Positions 13,101 through 25,100 of a stretch of 64,000 bases of DNA are shown here, piece after piece. A program made the translations under genes and the position numbers. Source of the DNA: Caprella mutica (lineage: Eukaryota > Arthropoda > Malacostraca > Amphipoda > Caprellidae); NCBI GenBank assembly GCA_947561585.1, contig CANNZV010000513.1, positions 620,001 through 684,000 on the forward strand. The letters run 5' to 3'. Numbering within the stretch: the first letter of the stretch is position 1; each line of letters begins with the position of its first letter. The notes under the pieces were generated by a model. It worked only from the letters and a program-made list of their open reading frames with translations, made no database searches and was not told the DNA's origin.

Positions 13101-16100
13101 TATAGTATCGTAGGTTTTTTTATTTACATTATAAATTCATGTTCTCCATTATTTTATTCATTTTTATTTTTGCTAAATACTTTGCATTGATTTCATAAAA
13201 CATTTTTGCATATACAGTTCAAATTCCTTTCGAGAACCATTTATATTTGTTTTGTTTATTGTATTTATTAGTTTTTTTCTCACAGTTTTCCTTTATTGAG
13301 TTTTCGTCTGTCTGGTTGCTTCATCCTTTATCTTCCGACTTCTCCTCTAGTGTTTCTAATCTATCCTTCTTCACTGTTAACCTCTAATCTAAGTTTTTCC
13401 TTTACTATACTGTTACCTAAGATATACTGCAATAAGATAGACCACTCTCCCAAATTTCTGTTTCAAAAGTGCGGTGTGGCGCCATCTGGATTTGAGAGCG
13501 GGAACTAGAGAAACAACAACTTTTGGTGCTGATCAAATCATTAAAAGTTTCAGTGTTCCAATGGAACTAGCTTTCAATATTAAAAATAAATAAGTAGATT
13601 TCAGAATAACTTTTCTGTTGATCAAGTATAATCATATAATGTCTGACTGAACACTGAAACTGAAATGTTTCGATCAACACCAAAAGTTGTTGTTGCTTTA
13701 GTTCCCGCTTTCAAATCCAGATGGCGCCACGAAGCACTTTTGAAACAGAAATTTGGGAAAGTGGTGTATCTTATTGTAGTATAATATCTTTGCTGTAACA
13801 AAGCTATCCTTTTTCACTGTTAACCTCTTAACTCTTTAATCACAACTTGTTCTCTAAAATGTTGTGTGTTTCAAATAGTCTCGTCAAGATAGCTAGTGTG
13901 CATGTGAAAGAAAAAATCTATAGCGCTTGCCTTATCAATTAGTATGAAATGATGTAGTTGAATATCTAAAAGAGTGGGTGCATTATAAATAACTAATCTA
14001 AACGAATAAATAGAATATATAGGAACTATGCATATGTGAAGATGCTATTTATTGTGCTAGGTAGACATTTTGGTTTAATTTTTCACCGTCAAGAGTAGAT
14101 TTCTTCTTTATTTTACCAAGTCAATTCTAAATATGAAAACAATATTAAATACTGAACATCACTGTCCAACCAAAATGAAATATATAGTTTATTAATTAGT
14201 TGCATTTTACGATCCTTGGGACGGCTAAGTAGTAGTTAAGGTGGCGATTAGGTATACTGAATTCTGGCCTTGTAATGAATGGCCTTTTGTACACGAGGAA
14301 AGTGGTGCATGAATAAGCTTTCCAAAGAACTTGTCTTGAGGTGATGGTAATAGTGATCGAATGACACCAAAATATGAACATGTCCAATGATAATTTCAAT
14401 TAAATAAACAAGCAGTGCTAATTTCTTTTCTGATTCTTCCAAGTCCGTCATATAAAATATTACTATTGTTGCGCAATTTAGGTATGTACCTACCTACTAA
14501 CTTGCTAGGTAGGCACCTACTAACTTGCTAGGTAGGTACCTACCAATTTGCTAGGTAGGTACCTACTAACTTACTAGCTAGGTACCTACTAACTAACTAG
14601 GGAGGTACCTACTAACTAACTAGGTAGGTACCTACTAACTAACTAGGTAGGTACCTACTTGGCTGAAAAGTGGTGACACCATCATACCTTGATCAAATTT
14701 TGAATTGTTTATGAATAAATATTTGTGCAACACATTCAACATTTAAAATTTATATTCAAAGTCTAACTACTTAAAAAAATGATGGGAATTTATTAATTTA
14801 GTGACCAGTAAAATGTAACTTTCTAAGTATAATTACCTGTAAAGTTACCTAATATAAGTACACATGAAGAATCACTTGAGACATAGCATTTGCCAATTCA
14901 ATTTTGAATTAACCTAGTGACTGTTCTCCATCTTGCTGTCATTCTATCACTAGCATTGTTATATTTTAAAAACTAGTGCTAGTTTAGTTGCATGATAGTG
15001 TCTACGTACTGAAGTAAAAGAGTTTTATAAATTAAACAAATTTTGAGAAATAGCCATAAAATTTTAAATTGTTCTTTTTTTAATTATGTACTTACTGAGA
15101 GTATATTTATTTACAATAACTCAAAAATATATAGAAACCCTAAATCCAAATAGTCCATTTTAATTAATAGGAAATTAGTCCTGTTTCTCGTGTCGTCTTC
15201 TTTTATATTTAATTATTTAAATAAATTCGATATGCTATATAATTACTTTAGATCCTCTTGTTAATTTTAATAATAATAATAATGAAATAATGTTCATTGA
15301 ACCCGCTGACATTTATTTATTTAAATTACGTTCACAAAAACTGTCTTTCGAACTTGTTTATAAAATTGAAAATACCAGTGGATAAAAAGTTGTAATTACT
15401 GAGATGAATAAGTTTCAACATTTAGAAATAGTCAAAAGAATTCCCCATTTATACATTTTGTATATCTGTTGTAGATGTGAAATGCCTTCATTAAATTCTA
15501 TCTAATTTAGTCAACGTTCAAAAAAGAATTGAAGAACAGTGAACGACGCAATAGCTATCAAATAGTAGGGTAAATACACAATAGTCAATAAGACACAGTA
15601 GCAGATAGCTACTTACGAAAGATGTTCAGTTTTCGAAAGAAGTCACTAGGAAGGATTTTTTTCAGTTTTAATAACACGGAGTACTGATAAGATCCTCCCT
15701 AGCCACTACCTAGTGCAAACTGAACATCTTTTCGTTAGCTACTTGCTATTGCCTACTGTGTCCTATTGGCTTCTGTCTATTCACCATATCATTTAGGTAC
15801 ATCTTAAGGCTGAATGTTGTTGTAGAACATAGAGTGTTGTACAGTAGCTAGATGGAGAGTGTAACAAATTAGATCTAGGTTAGTTCATTGTGACTATTGG
15901 TAGTCTAAGTAATGGTTGCTTTTTGTTCTTGTTGTTCATATTTAGTTTAGTTGATGTTTAAGCATATTCGAAGCAACTGTGAGTAAATTGAACTTTACTT
16001 GATAGTTAATTTTCATTAGGTTTTGATCTTTGTACCTAATTTTTTCCTGGATATAATCAGTGACTAGGATTTAGTGTAGCTAATTAGAACACATTATGTT

Positions 16101-19100
16101 CATTATCCCCTCGTATCCAATGTATATCTTTGGTCCACTAGCTAATACTGGAACACAACCTTACCTTATTTCTGATCATTCTTCTTCTACCGCAGTTGTT
16201 TGGCAGTGTGGAGGCAGAGCTGAACAAAACTGCACCCACTGGTGCCATGCCCCGGTCTGGGAGTGTTGTGGATCTAAATCCCCTTCTTATGGGCGGGCCC
16301 ATCACTCCCGTTGGAGTCGCCCAGGCGGGTGACAAGCCCAAGCACCGGTACTCCCTTCCCAGTCCCAGCGAAAGACCTTACGGTCTCTGTAAGTGTGACT
16401 ATTTTTAACAACTAATTATGCTACTTTTCTCTCAAAATGAGGCATTATTCTGTAAATACCTACTCGGTTGTTCATCTCTTTCTCTAACTAACTGAAAGGA
16501 AAATAAGATGAAGGATATATACAACAACTAGGGGACTAGTTGTTTCAATCGTTCAATTATTGGACAGAACTTCCTTTCCTACTAACTCTATCTCTCCTAA
16601 TAACTCTCCCCCCTCCTAATAACTCTCTTTGCCCCCAATAACTCTCTGTTCCCCATCCACATGCAGCAAGGCCCACCTTCCTCAACTTGAGTTTGAATCT
16701 CAACACCATCAGGGCGCAGCAAGGAACTGGTCAGGCAAAGTGTACGACAGCACATTATATTATCCTCCTTTACTTTTAACCTCTACCTTAGCAATTTAAT
16801 TTAAACATTCATTTTACTTTTAACCTTTACAATTTAATTCCATTAATTTTCTATGCTAACACCACTAACCTAAGGACTGGTTCGTGCGAACCAGCTTTCA
16901 AAAAAATCTTAGCCAAACTAGTTTTCATAGATAGAAAACACTTCATTATATATTGTAATCCATTGGTAAACACAAATAATGATACATAATAAGGAAATAC
17001 AAGAAACAAATGTTACTGCAATAAGTAGATAATAAACTAATATGTTATATGGACGGGGCGAGGTGTGCACAGTTAGACGCATACTCGTGCATCTCATGGT
17101 TGGAGGGAGCTCTGACTAACGCCTAATATATTGAATAGATGCTCATAATAAGAGTCTGACCATTTATCACCTTTGAGTTTTTTATAATCATGTGTATTTA
17201 TGTGAAAAAGTAAAACATTGAAATAAATTTAATATTAAAGTTATTGATATTTTCATCACGAGTAGCTGATTCTAACCTACCAGGCCCTGGGTTAGTGGGG
17301 TTGAAATAATTTTTTTTCTGATTTATCTCCCCAATTTTTTCTTTTTCAATTATTGTTTGTAATTTCCGTTTTTCTATATTAATTTTCATCACCATCTCTT
17401 TACCCCATGTATGTAACTTTGCATCTTCTTTTTATCTGGCTTTTTTCATGTTAAATTGGCGTCCTTTTCTCTCATTTGACCTTTATTTCCTCTTTATTTT
17501 TCTTGTTACATTGTATTACCATTTCTTATTGTTGTCTTAACTCCTCAATTCACTAGTGTGGAACTAGTTATATCATTAGTTCTGATACAGTTTTAACATC
17601 AATTTCTCGTATTTTGAGATATTTTTTTGTGTTAAATTTTCCGTATTTCCCGCCAGGTAGTTATACTTTTTATCACCGCATTTTTCTAATATAAAATGTT
17701 ACTTTTTCAATAGTTAATATTTTCTAGCACCGCCTTCTTTCTGAGATAAAATGTTATTTTTCACTAGTTAATCTAGGTACCAGTCCAATTTTTGAGAACA
17801 TTTCCAATTTTTGAGAACTAGTTTTTTTTGTGTTGAAACTTTTGCTCACATCCACTCCCCCCGTTACAGCTTCCCCCAGTCCCGGGGGAGTGAAGCTGGC
17901 CCCCCGCATGACCACCCTGCACGAAGAAACACATCGGGGGTACCACCACCATTACGATGAGACTGAGGAGGAGCATGAGATTGATAATGTGAGGCAGATA
18001 GGGTAGCAGTTCTCGCAAAGTGGGTCGGTAACATAGGTACCATCTGACCTATCCTCTACCAGTGTTAAAAACTCACTTTGCGAGTACTGTACGTCACCCC
18101 ACTACAATTCCCTAATTTTAAGGTTTCAGTTAGTTGCATTGAATTTATTAGTGATTTAAATGCATAACAGATATCATATCACTAATATTCTATTAATTAT
18201 AACTTTAACTAGTTAGAAGTCAATTGGTAGGTACTCTTTTTATTGTTAATATAGCGAGACACTTTTTTGATATCTTAATTGGTATCCAGGATACCTGCAC
18301 ATTTATCGTTTATTTTACTCGGTATCCATTAAGCCAGCAGGTATCATGGATACCAATTAAAATAACGAATAAAGAGTGTCTCGTTATAAGAATAATAACA
18401 ATTTGTGTTCGATAGGTAGTTTTTAGAAAGAGTGTGAGTTTATTCATTTGTTTCTTTTCAGTCTCTAAGTAATTCTCGAAGTGGAGATGACTCATCCATC
18501 CTATCTAGACACAGAGGCAGCACAGGACTCATGAGAATGAGTCACAGTAGGACTCTAGACTCACTGCAAGAAGTTAACGGGGGAGCAAAGATCAACACAC
18601 CTTCTACCATGAGCAGGTATGGGGATAGCAATGTAGAGAACTAATTAAAATATGCTGTCAGAACAGTCCAGTAGCTGTTCTGATGCAGCTGTTCTCACTG
18701 GGCTGATGCAGTGATTTCAATATGACGTCACTAGCTAGTCTGCCAAAGCAAAACCAATGTGCAAACCAGTTGCGAGTTCCCTGAACTCTTTTATGGCCTT
18801 CAACTTTCCCCATACAGTTGCACAAAACGCAACCGGGAACACTTATGAGTATGCAAATACACAAAAGCTGTTTTAGGAAGCAAAATTCATAATACACAAG
18901 CCGCAACTTGCTTGCTGTAAACAACAAAATAAACTCTGTGTGGTTTATTTCCAAAGAAATTTACACAAATACAAACAGGTAGGTACTTACACTGCCTACC
19001 TTAGGCAAGTAACGAAACACTACCTTTACACACTCAATTAACAATCAAAGATAGCCTGAGACTCACGGAGAAAGTACACACCCTATCCGTGCAAATCCTC

Positions 19101-22100
19101 AAGTCTGCCTAGAGATTCCCTATCCCACCAAAACACGGTCCTTTTCCTAACATCTTGTAACTTGAAACTAAAACCTATTTCGTATTTTAAAGCAAAGTCC
19201 ATCTAAACTGTTAATTCTACTGACTGTGAGGTTGATGTGAGAGCCATCTTAACAAGTGAAATAGACTTCAACTGCTTAGGCTAGGTAATTTGTTCCCTGT
19301 GTCTGTTTATCAAATAATTTCACTACACAATAATTTCCCTCAACTCTACTGATGTCAAACAGTGCTCCCTAAAATATAACACCTGATAATTGATAAGCTA
19401 AGTAGATATCTCTCCTAAATACGATAAACCTCTTCCACATTTTCGGTCATACATGAAAAAGATATTTACTTTTTAATTCGGTTTTTTAATTATTATATAT
19501 TTTAAAAATGTTCTTATTTTCAATGTTCGTATTTTGATTATCAAATTTCTTTAAAAAGGGAAATTAGCTAAATAAAAGTTTGATGTACAACTATCATTTT
19601 TTTATTCATAAATGAATATGGCGTCCCTTGGGCTCCGAACTGTTGTAATTTGGATTATGGATTGTCTTTTTTCATTTTTACCATGTTTTATCATTTTTTT
19701 AACGCTTCATACAGTTTTAGAGGATAGCGCTAGGGTTATGCTCTTCAACTACGAGGTCTTAGATTTTGTGTTAGGTAGACTCGTAGGCTTCATTTACTAT
19801 CACCTCTTCATTTTCCTCTTCCATCCGTGAGTGCAGCCACCGGTGCTTGTGTCCCTTTTCGTCACATTCCTTGATAAGTGACTGCATTCACGGAGTAGCT
19901 TTTCTGCATCCATGAGCTCGTCACCGACGGTGGTAAGTGACTTTGTTCATGGAGCCACTTTCTTTCTGACTGCTTCCTCTAGTCCCTTGTATTTAATTTC
20001 CTTTTGACGTCAGCGATATGGCCTTTGGTTCCGAAGCAGACGTTAAACCCCTACTAAATTAAATCATCAAAAAATATCCTTACGTTTCCCTTGTAGCGGC
20101 TATGGCAGTGGCGCAGTCTCCTCCTCAACTCTAAGTGACGATAACCTCTCCGTCAGAGGCTACCTTGACGACACTCCTGACGACTCACCTCTGAAACAAC
20201 CTGATGGTGTCTCTATATACAGGTGAATAACATTAAGATAATAATAAATAAAGGTTATTTTACTAAGTAAAAGACAATAGTGAATTGCAGTTTCAGAACA
20301 CTATAATTTGCTCCATTTTAATTTACCATCCTTTTTTCCTTTTTCATTATAAACTTTTTATAATAATGACTCCATCTGAACCAATTCTTTATTTTTCTTC
20401 TCTAATTGAAATATTTGGTAACTTCTTTTAAAACTTTCAGTTCCGGTGAAAGTGACTCGAGTGACACTAAGACTGTTGTTCAGGCGGACCTGGCCTCCCT
20501 CCACACCAACAGTCCCCTCCACCTCCCCTCCAAGGAGGGGGCAAAGTCCTCCACCGACATCAAAATGTCTCCAGTCATTGACGAGATGGAGGATGACTTT
20601 GAGGAGGAATGTGAGGATCTGAGCCTCTCAGCCCCTCCCAATATCCTCCAGGCGGCCCTTGGGAGGAGCAAAGGAGGCAGTCCCATGTCCACCAGCCAAA
20701 CCTCCCTAGATAACGCCAAGGAGGGAAGACAGGAACTTTCCGAAGACATTGGCTCCTCCACCTCCTCCCTCTCCACCAATTCCCGGTCTGCCTCCCCCGT
20801 GGTGAGCAGCAGCTTCATGAGACGCAAGAAGAATGCCAATGTTCCGAGTCACAGGCTGTCTTTTCCCCTAGCTAATCAGACCAAAGGAATCAACAGGAAC
20901 ATCAGCAGTGGCTCTGCGTCACCCTGTACGTCCATAGAGAATGTTGGTGAGTGGATATGTTAAGACGTACTATCGTACACCAGCTTTATGAGGCGCTGTT
21001 GATAGTTAATCTTTTGTTACTTAATTATTGACTAAAGTAGCAAGTAGTTAAATAGGTGTGTTATTTCAGACAAGATGTCCACCAGCACCTCAAGCAGCAC
21101 CAGCTCCAAAGGCAGCACTAGTGACACCTCCAACCTCCCCTACTGGTGTCAGGTGGGAGAGAGTGTCAGGATCAGACCTTACGACTACACCGGCACTGTG
21201 TCCTTCGTCGGAACCACCCACTTCAGCAAAGGTGGTGTGATGGTTGGGGTGACGCTAGACCAGCCAGTGGGTGAGTGACTCTACTATAGTTTATGACTTT
21301 AGATAAGTAGAAGAGTAAATTACAAGTTATTGGACTATTACACTTTTTCCGATCATTAAATTTTTTTATTCTTATTAAGTAGTTATCTTAATTGGTATCC
21401 ATGATACTTGCAGGTATCAAGGATACCAATTGAATGAAAAAGGTTCATAATAATGTTTTCTTACCTGATCGATAATGTGGAACCGTCCGATAACTCGTAA
21501 CTTACCCTACTTTTACAATTACTCTTGTTATTGTTAAAATAGTACAATATAAGTTTTTTGTCCTTTTCAAAATTTTGTTCTAAATGGCTAAAAAAAATAA
21601 TTGTGTTTTCTTCAGGTAAAAATGACGGCAGTGTAGATGACGAGAGGTACTTCGTCTGTGAGCCCAAATGTGGATTGTTCGTGAGGCCTGACAAGCTGTA
21701 CATTGACCGGAAGGGGAGAACTGCCAGAACAGCAGGTAAGAACCAGGGCAAGTCACGAGTTATAAAACAGATACTCATTTACGAAGATATAAGAAAAAGT
21801 AGCTATAGAGAAATTGTCATTTACCTTTTTATCTTAATTGATACCTACCTGTTGTTTTCTTGGTCCCAATGAAAGTATATACCTACTTTTGTTATAATTC
21901 TTTCGGACTTTTTTCCAAGTAAAATTGTGGAACCGTCCGATGACTCGAAATTCTCCATTTTACTAAAAAAAATCTTTTCTTATTATTACCAAAACTATTT
22001 TCCGTTAGATTATTCCCATGAAATAGCTTTTATATTTAAAATATTTGCACTGTCAAGTGAAACTAATATTATTAATTAGAAGTGTTAAAATTTAGTTCCA

Positions 22101-25100
22101 TGAATTTATTTGTGTTCCATTTTTACGAATTTGTGTCACAGGAATGAATTTGTTTTCATTTCATTGAAATAGACTATTTTCTTGATTTGTTACCCTTTGC
22201 TCTTCGCCAGGAACTCTGAAGAGGTCAGGCCTGCACACCAGCACCACAATGAGTTCCCTGAGCTCTGTCACTAACAGTGTCTCCATGAGGAGGTCTCAAA
22301 GTACTGCAGAGAGACTCTCCGACTCCAACACTTCACTCAGGAGAAGCAACAGCAAAAGTAAATTAGACAACTCTTAGACTGAAACAGTTAATTCTAAAAC
22401 TAAATCAGATAATTCGAAATCCTGTAAAACTGGAACAGATTCGAATTCTTGTAATCAGACGATTCGAAATTTGGTAAGGCAGAGTATTCGAAAACTTGTA
22501 AATCAGACTATTTTATTTTTTATTTTTTTTCAATTTTAAATATTTTCAACATTTTCCAACCATAATTTCTTTCTAAATTTTTCATGTTTCCATTTCTTGA
22601 GATGTTGACTTTAAAGTTTTTTGAAAGTTTTAAAATGTTTGACAGTTTGCCGGGTTTTAAAATGTTTTGCCAATCCCTACAAGTTTGATAGTTTTAAATA
22701 TTTTAAAAAATCGTAACTCCTTATTTATTTCAGTCATGAACGTTGTAATTAAGTACTTAATACTCATAATAATTAATAATGTAATGCCTAATTAAGTGCT
22801 AGATAGTCTCCTTCTTTTGCTGTGTTGATGTGATATTATTTATAACATTTCCTATCTAATACCTGGCATATGGGGCAACTTACGAGTTATTGGACCGTTC
22901 TATATATTCAATCATGAAATAAAAAAATTATAATTGATATATTAAAATATAAACTTTTTTCTATCATGATCGAAAATGTGTGACTGTCCGTTAATTCGTA
23001 ACTTCCCTTACTTTGATTTACATTTTATAGTCATTTATTTTTACTTAGGAAGAAACGAAAAAATTAATTAATTTTTATTACAGTTTTAATGTTTCAAATT
23101 TTAGTTTTTTATTTTCCAGTAAACAAAAATTTAAGAAATAATTGATTTTTTCCTGTTTATTTTTAATTTAATTTTTAACTTTTGTAAACAAATTTTTTAA
23201 AAATTTATTGTATAAAATTCAAGACATTTTACCTTTTCATTTTTTCACATTTTTTCTGTTCATTCAACTTTTTTTTATATTGTGTATAATATCTTTTTAT
23301 TTTTCACTGCATATTAACTCTGTGGGCCGAACTTTACATACAATGTGTACATGTGAAAATATTTGATAATTGTACAGTTATTTTAATTTGTAATCATTAT
23401 TTCTTTTAGTAAAATGATTATTTTATTTATTTCGCTTATTTATCCTTATTTTATTTTATTTTTACCTTTTATGAGAATTTTATAGCTAGGGTCATTATTT
23501 CTTATCTACAGGACAAGTTCTGCGTTATCGGATGCTCTCATGTAAAAAGTATATAATAGATATTTAATTATTATATTCATTCTTCTTATATGATCGGAAA
23601 TGTGGTACAGTCCGATAACTCGTAAGTTACCCTAAATGATATATCATCCTTTTGTAAGTAAGGCCATACCGTTAATGAATCTTTTCAATATTAACTATAC
23701 TTTTTAATAGCAATTAAAAGTTTTTATAGAAAATGCACATCATTGTCACTGACTGGTGGTAGGTGACTTTGTTCATGGAGTCACTTTCCTTTCTGACTGC
23801 TTCCACCAGTCCCTTGTATTTAATTTCCTTTTGACATCAGCGATATAGCCTTCGGTTCAACCCCCAAAATTAATTAATATGCAATTGATCTTTTTTTATT
23901 CTCTATAGGTTCCCATCTAATATCTAGTAAAAAAATAAACACAATATTGTTTATTGAAGCAAAATAATGATATTGCAGTCAAGTATTTATAAAAGCCATG
24001 AATTAATAACTGATGACAAAAAAGACAAATGAATTATACAAAAAAATTCGAAAATTCATTTCGATTTTTTTCTGAAAAGTCTTTAACATTATTTTCGAAA
24101 CTTTAATGATACCAAAAGATTTTTTTTCTAATAAGTTTGATGACAATGACAATGCAGTTTCTACAATCTTAATTGAGTTAAATTTGGATAATTGAATTAT
24201 ACTTTAAATAAACAAATGTGGAAAATATTCACATATAGTGAAAGAAAAAGATAAAAAGATCTTCTATCTACGACAATAAATGATTAGACAAAAATACAAT
24301 AGTAATTTATCATAAATTAAAAACACTTTCAGTCTATCGTCTTTCGTCGGACATTCCCTACAAAAATCCTGAGGCTAATGTCTTTATTATGATATTTTAC
24401 GATAAAATACCATCAATATTTACCGTAATGGACAATAACAGACGATCTGCCGATTGGAAATTCGCCACTGGGAGTAAAAAAGTGTTAGATTTCGAACACT
24501 TTAAATTAATTCCATTAATTTAATTCACATCAGACTTTCTGCAAAGTTCATAACCCAGATTGGTAAGTTAAATTACCCTCTTGCTAATGAAAACAAGGAG
24601 AGAGTAGATAATTATTATATGAGGGAAAGGAAATTCATTGTGAGAATTTCTAGATTTTGATAAAAAAAACTTTTTAAAATAAACTCAAACCTTAAATGGA
24701 AATTGCAGCATAAGAAAGTAGGTAAATTCAGAGTTACTGGACGGTTCCACTTTGTCGATTATACAAAAAAAATACAAAATAATTGTCATTTTAATTTTAT
24801 TTCTCAATATAGGGTAAGTTGCGAATTATCGGTCATTACTACATCTTCGGTCATATAAGAAAAAACTATATAAGAATTGTTATTATTTCAGAGTGCTATC
24901 TAATAATAATAAATTAAATATTGTGTTTTCTTATATGCTCGAAGATGTAGTACTGACCGATAATATGTAACTTACCCCTAGATCTTCCAAGTGAATTAAG
25001 ATAAAATATGGGATTAACAGCCTGATTTTTTGAGAGATGAAATAATAGCCTACTTTTTTCTTGTTTAAAATACCTACTTTACTTTTTTTCAGGCGACAAC

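Larger units (their letters stand above)
10955..16195 (+). other. Large KIF13 intron 17 (5.2 kb), repeat-rich and non-coding
   Basis: Contains a short tandem (10965-11040, gtctttagggaggtcttg units), family F copy 2, an inverted-repeat element (13425-13781), a tandem at 14478-14660 and a palindromic element at 15568-15786. The remainder is AT-rich with no exon-like frame that I can support. Confidence 0.8.

Noticed and set aside
13296..13508. 70-codon ORF in KIF13 intron 17
   Set aside because: Its end overlaps an inverted-repeat MITE and no splice sites or homology support it.
19612..19830. 72-codon hydrophobic ORF
   Set aside because: Low-complexity Phe/Leu-rich translation of AT-rich intron DNA; no homology.
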